64,000 nt of DNA from Hippopus hippopus (GCA_946811185.2 OX328107.1:13543565-13607564); one strand, 5' to 3'. Shown: positions 42,963 to 54,223, numbered from the stretch's first letter. Notes: generated by a model not told the origin, from the letters alone. Made by a program: numbers and translations.

Positions 42963-43222
42963 ATCTTCAGCGGTCCAGTTTATACGAGCGTTGCTCTGGC
43001 ATCGTGTACCAAGCAAATAATCACAATTATGGATCCATAAAATCAATTTTGTCTAACAACCAACTAAATCAAGAGATAGAATGGTCCTTGAACATGCAGA
43101 AAATTTACAAATAGCAAAAAGTTTCGAAGCATGTGAACCTGCGAGGACTGCGCTGGTTGACCTGGGTCGATATTTTTTGCATATGCATTTAGCACCCCCT
43201 TTTCACAGAGTATGGTTCATAT
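42963..43222 (-). repeat. MITE family B copy, inverted
   Basis: It starts GCGTTGCTCTGGCATCGTG and ends TTTTCACAGAGTATGGTTCAT, with the CATGCAGAAAATTTACAAATA landmark reversed. Confidence 0.75.
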
Positions 43223-43451
43223 AGATGTATTTGACGCTAGTTAACGATGCGATCCCACTGCATTTGTACGGCCTAACTCTGTTAGCTACTCTTGCGACCA
43301 AAGTCTGTTATACAGTCGCACTAAAAGGCTAACGGGCTAGTTATCATTACTTCAGACTAAAAATCTGACAGTTTTAACGGTTCTCCCGAAAAACACGTCA
43401 AGAACCCCGCCCCATTTACCTGCACCCCTCCCTGTCCACAACTAAAAACAT

Positions 43452-43716
43452 AAGCCATGCTTTGTGAAAAGGGTGTTTAATGCATCTGCAAAAAGTATCG
43501 ATTCATGTCGGCCTGCGCAGTCCGTGCAGACTGACATGATTCGGAACTTTCTGCTTTTTGTAAATTTCCTGCATTTCCGAGGACATTCTACTTCATGAAT
43601 CAGTCGTTTGTTATACAAAGTGGATTTGATTGATCCATGGTTATTTGATGACTTGCTATGTGTAATACATCACAGTGATGCATTCAAAACTCTCATTTCC
43701 TGGAGCATGGCTCATA
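43452..43716 (+). repeat. MITE family B copy
   Basis: TAAGCCATGCTTTGTGAAAAG and GAGCATGGCTCATAT are the ends. The core is GTCGGCCTGCGCAGTCCG/CAGACTGACAT. Confidence 0.8.
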
Positions 43717-44186
43717 TCCAAAAACGATGATACTCAGTACCTACTGAATTCGTTTACATATTGGTAAGTGCAATATATTAAGGGAGGTAATTTCATAAAT
43801 TGTAACGACTTTTTGGGGGGGAGAAGGATACGTGTACCTAAGCTCTGGTTATCATCAAACGCAGCCTTGCACAGACCAAAGGAACAGAACTGTTTATTAG
43901 TTCGTGTAATTGAAGTGACGTCAGGGAATTGAAGTAAAGATCTCATATCAGTCTTCAAAGATAGAAACAGAAAAGTAATTTAAACTCACTGAACAACGTA
44001 AATATGAGAACCGAGGATTTTTTGCTATGCGCTGAGGGCGAAGAAGAATGTATTTAACGCTGAATTTGTATGCCATGTGTTTCGATCTATGATATACTAA
44101 CAAAACAGTCTGATGTATTTAGTAAGATGTTGAGATCGCTGGAGTACTTGTGAAGATATGACTATAAATACTTCTCTAAAGTTGCA
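43717..44186. other. Spacer, nothing recognised
   Basis: No gene or repeat signal is seen apart from short homopolymers. Confidence 0.35.
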
Positions 44187-44432
44187 CATGAAACGCTGGT
44201 ACTATCGCTTGTCATCTCTCATCTCGAGTACTGTCATCGGATTCTTTATGATATATCTCAAAGTGTCATATGAAAAATGCAGAAAATACAAAAAATGTGT
44301 GCCAAGCTCGTTTTGAGACTTAACAAGTACAGCACTTCTCTTAAACAAGTTCTTTTTGAGCTGCATTAGCTATCTATAAAAGCAAGAATTCAATTCAAGA
44401 TTTTGGCTGTCATGTTAATATGTTTAACTATT
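44187..44432 (+). pseudogene. LINE reverse transcriptase thumb-region relic
   Basis: The frame reads LVLSLVISHLEYCHRILYD, then KMQKIQKMCAKLVLRLNKY, then FELH and KARIQFKILAVM. It matches the region after the catalytic domain of CR1/L2-like elements (SHLDYCN, QRVQN.AARLV, L.WLPI..RI.FK types). In-frame stops interrupt it at the YDISQSVI and FELH points. The fragment is 5' and 3' truncated. Confidence 0.7.
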
Positions 44433-44530
44433 TTCAGAGTAGGTGACAAAAAGGAGGTTGAGGTCCTCTGACACTGTCAAGGTTGTTACAACATATCTTT
44501 TAATCAATGTAAGACTTTTGGCGACAGATA

Positions 44531-45450
44531 ATCTATAATGTCCTTGCAAAGATATCGCAATCTTTGATGTCCTTGCGATGATATCGCGATCTCTGTTGTC
44601 CTTTCAATGATGTCGCAATTTCTCATGTCCTTGCGATGATATCGCAATCTCTAATGACCTTGCGATGATTTCGCTGCCTCTGATTTCCTTGCGTTGATAT
44701 TGCGATCTCTGATATTCTTGCTTTGATGTTGAGACCTCTGATGTCCTTGAGATGATGTCGCGATCTCTGATGTCCTTGCGATGATGTCGCGATTTCCAAT
44801 GTCTTTGCGAAGATGTCGCGATCTCTGATGTCCTTGCAAAGATGTTGCAATCTCTGATGTCCTTGCGATGATGTCGCGATCTCTGATGTCCTTGTGAAGA
44901 TGTGGCATCTCTGATGTCCTTGCGATGATGTTGTGATCGCTGATGTTCTTGCAATGATTTTGCAATCTCCGATGTCATTGCAATGATGTCGCGGTCTCTG
45001 ATGTCCTTGCAATGATGTTGCAATCTCTGATGTCCTTGCGATGATTTTGAGATCTCTGATGTCCTTGAGTTGATTTTGAGATCTCTGATGTCCTTGCGAC
45101 GATTTTGAGATCTCTGATGTCCTTGCGATGATTTTGAGGTCTCTGATGTCCTTGCGATTATTTTGAAATCTCTGATTTCCTTGCGATGATGTCGTGATCG
45201 CTGATGTTCTTGCAATGATTTTGCAATCTCCGATGTCATTGCAATGATGTCGCGGTCTCTGATGTCCTTGCAATGATGTTGCAATCTCTGATTGTCCTTG
45301 CGATGATTTTGAGATCTCTGATGTCCTTGCGATGATTTTGAGGTCTCTGATGTCCTTGCGATGATTTTGAGATCTCTGATGTCCTTGCGATGATTTTGAG
45401 GTCTCTGATGTCCTTGCGATTATTTTGAAATCTCTGATTTCCTTGCGATA
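44531..45450. repeat. 29-bp minisatellite with 261-bp higher-order period
   Basis: The unit core is CTGATGTCCTTGCGATGAT; about 31 copies. Because 29 is not divisible by three, and the unit lacks stops on the minus strand in every frame, three overlapping minus-strand ORFs (226, 291 and 104 codons) are open. Each shows a 29-residue repeat made of three successive units. A block of nine variant units (starting GATCGCTGATGTTCTTGC at 44935) recurs 261 bp later at 45196. It is flanked immediately by a family A MITE. Confidence 0.95.
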
Positions 45451-45457
45451 GCGCTGA

Positions 45458-45670
45458 AACTCTTTATCACACGACAATACTTTTGTATTGTTGTCCAAAT
45501 ATATATTCCAAGTAGCTTCAATTATGGAATTTGTCTTGAAAAGGTAGAAAACATTGTGGGAAATAAGAAAATGCTAATTACCAACATTTCTTTCCTTTTT
45601 CCTGCAATGTTTTCAAAGCTTATTTCTTCAGGGTAGTTAAAACTCGGGATTGTTTGGTAAATATTTAAAA
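45458..45670 (+). repeat. MITE family A copy
   Basis: AACTCTTTATCACACGACAA, AGAAAACATTGTGGGAAATA, TTCCTTTTTCCTGCAATG and GGGATTGTTTGGTAAATATTTAA. Confidence 0.7.
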
Positions 45671-46296
45671 TGTAGTCTCGATTCGGAGTATATCATGATT
45701 CTAATCCCCTTACATCCCTAGTCGTATATTCAGACCAACTTGTATAATAACATGATAAGAAACGTTACGTAGAAATACCGAATTCCTTGTTTGAAAACGT
45801 GTTTCACAAAATGCCTCTGTGTTGCCTTTCGTCAAAGTTTTAGATTACATTACAGTATAACATTAGGTTCGGCATGCTGAATAGATAAAGTGTCTCGAAA
45901 ACAGACAAGAAACGTAAGATTAATACGTTTTCAACACGACATCAAACAACTGCGACATTGTAGAAACACAGCGAGTTAAAAAAAAAAAAGAACCGATCAT
46001 ACAACCATGTTTAAACTCTTAGCCTTGAAAATTTCATGCTAAAAGGTAAAACCACCACCAGCAACAACAACAACAACAACATAGAGATTTATAGATATAC
46101 AACCATTCAATGGTATTTTGTTCATATTTTGACCAAACAAAACAATGGTGTTAGAATGAATATGAAATGATACTGGTGTATAATTTTAGGCCTACCAAAC
46201 GACAATTTTTAGACCGGTCCAAATTAATCTCGATCATCCAGGAACAAATTGTAGCAAGATATTTCTGTAGTATGTATAATCAACATACAAGAATAT
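45671..46296. other. AT-rich spacer with CAACAA run
   Basis: A CAACAACAAC run lies at 46056-46080 and an A-run at 45979. A family A end scrap (CCTACCAAACGACAATTTT) is at 46191. Confidence 0.45.
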
Positions 46297-46553
46297 ATGA
46301 GCCATGCTCTGTGAAAAGGGGGGCTTAATGCATCTGCAAAAAGTTTCATTTCGTGTCAGCCTGCGCAGTCCGCGCATGGGTCGATGCTTTTTTGCTATTG
46401 GTAAATATTCTGCATGTCATAGGGCCAGTGTACCTCATGATTCAGTCGGTTGTTCTACATATTAGATTTTATGGATACAAAACTAGGTAATGTCTTGTTT
46501 GGTACAATGCAATAACGGAGATGCATTAAGCCGCTTTTCACAGACCATGGTAC
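46297..46553 (+). repeat. MITE family B copy
   Basis: ATGAGCCATGCTCTGTGAAAA at the left and CACAGACCATGGTACGTAT at the right. The core GTCAGCCTGCGCAGTCCGCGC is shortened on the return arm. Confidence 0.75.
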
Positions 46554-46615
46554 GTATTTATATTCACACCATTCCTCTCTCACCGCTGATTCTTGTTTCA
46601 ACGATGGTTATTCAG

Positions 46616-46774
46616 GGTAGCAGCCAGAGGCTAGGGAAGAATATTGCGCGAAGTGCTTGTGAAAAAAACTCAAGGATAGCATGGATAGGTGCACAGGCCG
46701 CCGCGACAAACTGTAAACTTGAAAATGGCGATAATCACTTCAAAAACAAATACACCGAATTAATCATTCCGTGA
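46616..46774 (+). CDS. Candidate terminal exon of a host gene
   Basis: After an acceptor (GATGGTTATTCAG) the frame reads GSSQRLGKNIARSACEKN, RIAWIGAQAAATNCKLENG and ends KYTELIIP with a stop at 46772-46774, 52 codons. Composition is polar and non-repetitive, with two cysteines, and the phase (0) matches the donor at 42529. The 94-codon ORF starting at 46490 begins inside a MITE, so only the part from 46616 is proposed. No domain is recognised; a chance ORF cannot be excluded. Confidence 0.4.
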   Translation, partial: GSSQRLGKNIARSACEKNSRIAWIGAQAAATNCKLENGDNHFKNKYTELIIP

Positions 46775-46929
46775 AACGAGAAAGTGCTGTTTACTACGAA
46801 CATTTTTTCTGCTTAGTACAATATTTGAAAGGTGGTTTTCTGACGGGGGGGGGGGGGGGCTCTAATTAATTTAAATGTATTCTATAGGGTGACTTGTATT
46901 TTCTTTTTATAATTTTTCATCCCAAGACT

Positions 46930-47075
46930 GATATTGCACTTTTTCGGACAGTGTTAATGAAAGTCACATGGAACAGGGCGTGTTGAGATTCTCAGCATTT
47001 CGGGCAATATAGATCTAAGATCATACCACACGTTCAGTGCAGACTGATCTCGACCTACGCAATCCGCAAAAGTGC
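46930..47075. repeat. Family C-related hairpin pair
   Basis: AGATCTAAGATCATACCACA faces GTGCAGACTGATCTCGACC; CAATCCGCAAAAGTGCAATG follows. Confidence 0.5.
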
Positions 47076-47212
47076 AATGAGTTGAGCATATATAAGGTTT
47101 CTTCTGTTATTTTCATGCTTCCCAGAATCACGTAAGTACATGGACAAATACTCTATCTACCTACTATTGGCCATTTTTTCGACATACGACATACACATTT
47201 TTTCGTACGTTT

Positions 47213-47425
47213 TGTTAACCCCTAGGCTGCAAAGCGCGGCACAAGGAACTTTTGCGGACAGTGTAAAATCAAGATCAGATTGCACAGAACTTGCAGTCTG
47301 ATCTTGGATCTACACTGTCCGTTACGGAGATATTTTCCTCAAAAAATAATTTGAAATAGAAACATTTGGGTTGTTATTATCGCGTTGAAGATTTCATATT
47401 AGTTATTTAGTAGGTTAAGAATGAA
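47213..47425 (+). repeat. MITE family C copy
   Basis: TTAACCCCTAGGCTGCAAAG, perfect core AGATCAGATTGCACAG/CTTGCAGTCTGATCTTGG, CCGTTACGGAGATATTTTCC and end TTTAGTAGGTTAAG. Confidence 0.75.
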
Positions 47426-47465
47426 GATTTTTTTTATCTCGCATGCTTCATTGAACAACCGGATG

Positions 47466-47535
47466 GTATAGATCCAAGATCAGACTGCACTTTCTGTGAA
47501 GCCTAATCTTGATCTGTGTGTATATTGTCCGCAAA
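47466..47535. repeat. Family C hairpin relic
   Basis: ATCCAAGATCAGACTGCACTT faces GTGAAGCCTAATCTTGATC. Confidence 0.5.
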
Positions 47536-47837
47536 ATTTCATGTCTTCACCTATAGCACTAAAAAGGTAAAGAATAAGAAGGTAAAAAAAAGTTTCTTTT
47601 TTCAATTAGTTTTGAAAGTATTATGTTTTCAAAAGCTACTTACTGCTAAAGCAGTTAAAGTTCATACTGGCGGAGTAAGGAATCTTGATAAAGTTTTCTT
47701 CGTACACATTTTGTAATTCTTTTCTTCAGATTCTTTCAAAAGTTCTCTTTTTTTCAAACGAAAGTGCGTTAATATCGTAACAAGTATCGTTTTGCATGTT
47801 TTATTATTCACTTATTTCATGATATTCATCATAATGA

Positions 47838-48107
47838 TTGAGCCCTGCTCTGTGAAAAGGGGTTGGTTTCAATATATTTCCCACAAGAATCGACCTAGAT
47901 CAACCTTCGCAGTCCGCGCAGGCTGACCTGTGTCGATACTTTTTGCTATTGGTTAATTTTCTACATTTGAAAAGACCAGTCTACATCCTGATTTAGTCCA
48001 TTGTTAGACAAAATGGATTTTCTGGATCTATGATTATGAGATGACTTGCTTGCTATCATGTATCACGGAGATACATTAAACATCCTATTCCCAGAGCATG
48101 GCTCAAA
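47838..48107 (+). repeat. MITE family B copy
   Basis: TTGAGCCCTGCTCTGTGAAAA and CCAGAGCATGGCTCAAAA ends, with AACCTTCGCAGTCCGCGCAG core. Confidence 0.8.
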
Positions 48108-48420
48108 ATAAATGAGCGTGTCTTTATTCAGTGACGTCTTTAAATTCAAAAGGACTTCGGAAAAAATGATACAAGTTTGATTTGATTCTTTTGTGTTTCG
48201 TATTCATTCCCACCCTTTAGAATTACATATATGTGACTTAAACCAATTATTCTGTAGGTGGTGTGTTAATTTCAAATCTTAGTAATAAAAACTACAAATA
48301 AGGTTTTTATTTGGCTTGTATATGAGAGCTGATGATTACCCCCTTAACAAAAAAAAAAATGCATCAAACTACTTGTAAGACTTCTTTGTGAACTATGGAT
48401 TGTCGACATGGACGAAGATT
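48108..48420. other. AT-rich spacer
   Basis: Nothing is recognised. Confidence 0.4.
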
Positions 48421-48435
48421 TCAAAATAGAGACGT

Positions 48436-48545
48436 AATACACTGTAGCAAAAGGAGAAATTATTCGTATCGAGCAATGTCTCCTCTTGCTACAATGTTTT
48501 TAAAAACCTGTCTTCTGTAGGAACAAAGTAGTGTGCAAATGGTTA
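48436..48545. repeat. Family A-related hairpin
   Basis: CACTGTAGCAAAAGGAGAAA with TTATTCGTA loop side and CTCCTCTTGCTACAATG form the stem. The loop differs from standard family A. Confidence 0.55.
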
Positions 48546-48855
48546 CCTGACACCTTTCAAATTAAAAAGAAATGTAGGAAGATTGGTATTTATTTTTTTT
48601 CTTTTAAGTATACCTTTATTGTTTGTTCCATTCTGTTCTGCACCATTTTTTCCGCTATTGTGCGCTCAGATGAGTTTTCAAAAATCAAGTTATTTACTCA
48701 ACAATAATAAAGATACAAGCAGGTGTCAATGAAATAGTAAATGATGATTAAAAAAAGACAGTTATCACAATTCAAACACGTATTTTTTTTTCTCGGTAGT
48801 ATGCTATATAAGATAGATGTCACTAACGCTTCAGCTCTTGACCCATTTTAAGATG
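48546..48855. other. AT-rich spacer
   Basis: T- and A-runs only. Confidence 0.4.
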
Positions 48856-48932
48856 CCTTTGCGAACAGTGAGTATGAAGATCAGACTTCACAGAATGTGC
48901 ATTCTGATCTTGGATCTACACTGCCCGCTACT
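48856..48932. repeat. Family C hairpin relic
   Basis: TATGAAGATCAGACTTCACA faces GTGCATTCTGATCTTGGATC, followed by ACACTGCCCGC. Confidence 0.55.
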
Positions 48933-49720
48933 TTATTACATATCCTGACCAAAGCAGTCTTCGAATAGCAATCTTCCGACTGATTCTCTTATTTGAAAAG
49001 GTCCGTTTCATCAATTCAGCGTTCTAAGTATTAAAATGTTTATAATGGTACGCCTACCTGATATCCCCCGTTTTCCTTGAATTTTTATGTTGTGTTATCT
49101 TTTGTACTTTGTAACAGTCTTTTTTTTTTATTTTCATTTTTTAATCCACTGAGACAGTAGCAAACATCTTATAACCATGCGGCATTGAAAAAAAATAATA
49201 ATAAGCATCAAAGTGCTAAAAGTACTATAATTTCACCATTTTTGGCGCTAATACAGAGCCCGTATGCAGCAACCATTCTTATGAACATTCTTTGTCTAAT
49301 TCTCAAGAATCTTCTACATTTGAAAGTAATACAACTTCTGATTGGCTAAAGGTAATGGTTTAGCCAATCAGAGGCTTTGTTATTTTATAAATCTAGAATT
49401 AGACTTAGAATTAAAGTAAGAATGGTTGGTGAATATGGACCCAAGATTTCATTTACAAATCCAGTTTCCCAAAAAAAAGTTGGTTCATGGTCGCAAGTTA
49501 ACTCCAGGTTATCTTTCACCTAGTTTATAGTTCGTATAAAAGTGTTTATCTCAGATATATATTTATCACATAACTCCTCTTGTTTTCAATGTAATACAGC
49601 CGTAGCGAATTTTCTTGTCTCACACACGTGTGAGATAAGAAAATAGTGCAGTATTTGGTCAACACTGTAATTATACGTCTCATTTCTAAAACATTGCTGA
49701 CCTAGGTAATCATGGTAAAG
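48933..49720. other. AT-rich spacer with a short inverted repeat
   Basis: CTGATTGGCTAAAGG and TAGCCAATCAGAGG (49335-49376) pair as a hairpin inside a segment bounded by AAGAATGGTTGnTG-like inverted ends (about 49270-49440). It is a small MITE candidate. A related end occurs at about 63140-63310. Confidence 0.45.
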
Positions 49721-49732
49721 TTGTCAATTTAT

Positions 49733-49866
49733 TTAAGGAATGAAGAGAATTTTTTTTGTTTTCATGGAGGTATGAAAAAAAAAAAACCTAATCACAGTGT
49801 GATTAGGTTTTTTTTTTTTTTTCATACCTCCATGAAAACCAAAAAAAAATTCTTTTCATTCCTTAT
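49733..49866. repeat. Long hairpin, about 65-bp stem
   Basis: AGGAATGAAGAGAATTTTTTTT, TTTTCATGGAGGTATG, A-run, CCTAATCAC is mirrored by GTGATTAGG, T-run, CATACCTCCATGAAAA and AATTCTTTTCATTCCT. There is almost no loop. Confidence 0.9.
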
Positions 49867-49890
49867 AATTCAATATCACAGACAACAAAT

Positions 49891-50425
49891 ATGCACTTAA
49901 ATAATACTAACTGCTTTTTTTTTTTTTGTAAATCCAACATTGCGTATTTATTTAATGCCCATTTCATTCATATTACATAGCGTGGCAAAACTGCTCGTTT
50001 ATGACGTAAAGATGACGTAATTCATGACGTCATTATAGTATTGAACATGTGCAGATTTAGTAGATTTATTATTAGAAGTTCAATACGCTAGAAGTAAGTT
50101 GAAAATAAGATTGTTAGAACCCAGCAGAGTAACAGTGATTTATCAGCTCTCTCTTTGAATTTACTGTTGGATTTTTTTTTTTTTTCAGTATTCAGAAAAA
50201 ATAAATTCAGCTAGCAATTTGAACTTCGGACTCGATATAAAATCAGAACGAAAAACATTATGAAATCTCGTATACATGTTTGTTTACATTAGTTTGACTG
50301 CAAAAGTAGTTCCGGCACTGCTGATTTTTTTTTTTTTTTTTTCCATCGAGCTATGAAAAAAAAATTTCAGCCAATCAGAACTCGCCAATGTTCATGAAAA
50401 AAACTAATAGAGTATTGAATTATAC
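49891..50425 (+). repeat. Direct repeat A, left copy
   Basis: It shares with 53492-54001 the landmarks AACATTGCGTATTTATTTA, GACGTAATTCATGACGTCAT, TTCAATACGCTAGAA, AAATCAGAACGAAAAACATT and CAGCCAATCAGAACTCGCC. A short flank (CCTCCATGAAAAC to CACAGACAACAAAT) stands on both sides of this copy, so the unit was once tandem. Confidence 0.85.
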
Positions 50426-50493
50426 CTCCATGAAAACAAAAAAAAAAAAATTCTCTTTATTCCTTATAAATTAATATCACAGACAACAAATAT

Positions 50494-53488
50494 CACTGTG
50501 TTGTAAGCTGTACGGGACGAAATGTGTAGTCATTTCCAAGATGGCGGACTGTTTACATGGAGAAAGGTGGGTGTCACATTTTATCATCAATAACTTTTTT
50601 TCTTGAAACCTTCCAGTCATGATACTTACAATATATTGTGGGGGAATGATATGGTAAGCCTCGGTGCTATATAGCAAAGAGCCAGTGCCATTATTCGATA
50701 CGTCATATCGGCGTAAACATTGCCATTCGGTAAAATTTAAATTTTAAGCGTGGAACTTGCATCGTTTTTAGTTATAGAATGGAAAATAAGCTAATGCAGT
50801 GGATGAAGGTTGTTATTTCTGTAGGTATTCATCACGTACTTTTCAATGATTACGGTAATTTTTGTGAAATATGTCTAGAAAGACCCGAAAACATGTGTTT
50901 TGTATATCGCTAATGCAGCGGTGTAGTCCACATCAACAATTTCACACACAGCGGTGTAGACACGTTGTTTTCTGAACGGTTTAGACACAGACATAAGCTT
51001 TATATTCTGTATGGTTTAGACATAAAATTTGACAGTATCTTCCATAGCATTTATAGTACTAAAAGAAAAATAACATCAGGGCTTTTGGAAATACAATATT
51101 ATTGCTATCCTGTATATTCTAAAAGACAAACTTATATCAAATAAGATGCCACGGGAATTATTCATATTTTGAAAGTGTTTCGCTAATCATCGATTGCCTT
51201 CCTATCAAAATATGGGAAATTGAAATTTCTTTGGTACTTCGCGAACGGGTCTGCGTATTAACCTACAAGATGTAGTCCGGAGCCGAAAGAAACGTTCGGG
51301 AAACGATAAGAATAAATAAAAAACTTTATCAGATAACTTATATTAATGGGTAACATTCGGTTTTATAAATATAAATCCATGACCCGTATATTATGAAATC
51401 AAACTGTACAATGGTAAATGAAAATTGTGAATATCGATCACACGGAATTCCATCTTACGATTTTTCCTTTTGGGGTAAAAACAACAATTACATAACATAC
51501 TTTTTACTCCAGTCGAAATTTTTGTAGATCCCCCATCCCTGTTAACCTACCGGTCATATTTTACTCGAACAGTGGCACAGAAACCAAAATTTTTAACTAG
51601 ATATTAAACAAACAGATACCAAGATACGAATCAGCGAAAGTATTTCAAACAACTCCGAAATAAAAATGATTGGCAAGTCCAGGATGGTAATTATCCTCCT
51701 AAGTGAATGATTGAAATTATGGCTGCCACCATGCTGGAATTGATTCGTAATTTCACAAACTTTCATTAGTAATTTCATAATTTATTTTTTCGTGATATAA
51801 TACTGACTATTATATAAATAATATCGTAAATGATCTCTTGATGCACTCTTTTGTTCCCAACTATCTCTTTTCGTTCCACGATGATCCCTTGTCGGTTCCA
51901 CGGGAACAAGACAGTTCCCCGACAGATTTGGAGACAGTTCCCCGACACTTTTGTATATAGTTCCCCGACACTTTTGTTCGATGTCAAACAACAAAATAAA
52001 TCTTATCATGGATAAAAAACATGTCTGATAGAGGATTTTATGGATAAATGATCGTTTGTGAAGTGTTTGTACATGTAATTGGTGAGAATCGAGAGAGATT
52101 AGTATAAGTTGTTAGAACTTGTTTCTCAATTGATGTAAAATAAATGTTTAAACTAATTGGCGCGTACATTTCGTCATCGTGGTAATGCCTATAAGCTTAG
52201 TTCGACGGAACAATTTGACGGCCTGTCGTCACAAAATATCAAACAATGTCGAAATAGACTACATTCTCTCATGGTATATATATAGATCTACAATATACAT
52301 GTATTCAAAATTGTCCGAGTGTACAAGATAAACAGAAAAGGTATTTCACTCAGAACCCCCCCCCCCCCCCGCCCTCTCTACTGTATTTCTATAAAACAGG
52401 GGAATGCAAATAACTAAAATACATGTACAAATTATTCAGCGCCAAATACTCTCTATCCTTTCATCAACTTTGAGGCTGGCTAAAAGTCTTCTTAGAATTC
52501 TCTTATGTTCATGACAGGCGTGATTCGTCGTGAATTCACCCATGAGAAAATAACTATCCGTCGTTCTATATAGAAATCTTCTTCACAGGGTACAGATAAT
52601 TTGATCACAACATCAATTATCCACGAAAATTTCTAATTTCTCATGATCATCAATCATAATTGTGTAAATTCTACAGTATAAAAGGTTATTTGCCATGAAA
52701 CAAAAGTGTCCGTGAACTGTCTTCAAAAGTGTCGGGGAACTGTCTCCAAATCTCTCGGGTAACTGTCTATAAAACTTGTGTCGGGGAACTGTCTTGTCGG
52801 GGAACTGTCTTGATACCGGTTCCAGACGGTTCCTTCGGTGGGTTTCGGCAATAAGGGAGACTGTCTCGAACTGTTGGTGCCAATTTTCAGGATTCTGGAT
52901 TAACGCCAAGTTACGTTATATTCAGAAAAGAATAGATTCGTTTCAAGACCAAGCCAATTTTGTCTAAACCGTACATACATTGTGCTTTAAATTGTGTCTA
53001 AACCGTTCAGAAAACAACGTGTCTACACCGCTGTGTGTGAAATTGTTGATGTGGACTACACTGCTGCATTAGCGATATACAAAACACATGTTTTCGGGTC
53101 TTTCTAGACATATTTCACAAAAATTACCGTAATCATTGAAAAGTACGTGATGAATACCTACAGAAATAACAACCTTCATCCACTGCATTAGCTTATTTTC
53201 CATTCTATAACTAAAAACGATGCAAGTTCCACGCTTAAAATTTAAATTTTACCGAATGGCAATGTTTACGCCGATATGACGTATCGAATAATGGCACTGG
53301 CTCTTTGCTATATAGCACCGAGGTTTACCATATCATTCCCCCACAATATATTGTAAGTATCATGACTGGAAGGTTTCAAGAAAAAAAGTTATTGATGATA
53401 AAATGTGACACCCACCTTTCTCCATGTAAACAGTCCGCCATCTTGGAAGTGACTACACATTTCGTCCCGTACAGCTTACAACACAGTG
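50494..53488. mobile_element. 2995-bp element with 496-bp inverted arms, CACTGTG ends and AATAT target duplication
   Basis: The arms 50494-50989 and 52993-53488 are inverted copies with very few differences by eye; both begin CACTGTGTTGTAAGCTGTAC. AATAT lies on both sides (50489-50493, 53489-53493), and direct repeat A-left reads across the empty site as CAAATATGCACTTAAAT. Sub-terminal CGGTTTAGACA motifs continue inward. A terminal CACWGTG heptamer with 5-bp duplication is the pattern of Transib and RAG-like transposons, but no transposase ORF exists here, so the superfamily is only suggested. A second inverted-repeat element is nested inside. Confidence 0.8.
51893..52825. mobile_element. Nested inverted-repeat element with GACAGTTCCCCGACAC units
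   Basis: The left end carries three tandem AGTTCCCCGACACTTTTG-like units. The right end carries five inverted counterparts (GTGTCGGGGAACTGTCT). The same sequence occurs at 3060-3480, so it is a dispersed family. No ORF of note. Confidence 0.65.
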
Positions 53489-53491
53489 AAT

Positions 53492-54001
53492 ATGTACTTA
53501 AATAATTCTAACCGCTCTTTTTTTGTAAACCCAACATTGCGTATTTATTTACTGTCCTTTTCATTGATATTTCATAGTGCGGTAAAACTGCTCCTTCATG
53601 ACGTAAAAATGACGTAATTCATGACGTCATTATAGTATTGAACATTTGCAGATTGTGTGGATTTATTATTAGAGGTTCAATACGCTAGAATTAAGTTGAA
53701 AATAAGATTGTTTAAACCCAGCAGAATAACAATGAATTTTCAGCTCTCTCTGAAGTTACTGTTGGATTTTTTTTTTTTAAAAATAAACTCAGCTAGCAAT
53801 TTGAACGTCGGACTTGATATAAAATCAGAACGAAAAACATTATGAAATCTCGTATACATGTTTGTTTACATTAGTTTGATTGCAAAAGTAGTTCCGGCAC
53901 TACTGATTTTTTTTTTTTTTTTTTTCATGGAGCTATGAAAAAAAAAAATTCAGCCAATCAGAACTCGCCAATGTTCATGAAAAAAACTAATATTGAATTA
54001 T
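53492..54001 (+). repeat. Direct repeat A, right copy
   Basis: Same landmarks as 49891-50425 in the same order; differences are mostly homopolymer lengths and scattered substitutions. Confidence 0.85.
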
Positions 54002-54223
54002 TCACTTTTAGATTCAAACCAAAATCAATATATGCAAATTTCTTTGGATCTATTTTTCATTCACAATGTACATGTACCTGTCAAAGAAGCGAATAGGCTT
54101 CATGTAAATTTCATTACACATTATACATGTATGCCTATGTTTTAACACATGATGAACTATAATTCTTGTTATAGATCTACAGTTATGTGATAAAAAGAAT
54201 CTGGCATTCGTTGGCTTTTTAGG

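Noticed and set aside
44531..45450. CRISPR-like repeat array
   Set aside because: Units are contiguous without unique spacers, and the DNA is eukaryotic.
44604..45498. Three long minus-strand ORFs as a KDIRD-repeat protein
   Set aside because: All three frames are open because of the 29-bp unit composition; there is no start context, no unique domain, and a higher-order DNA duplication explains the pattern.
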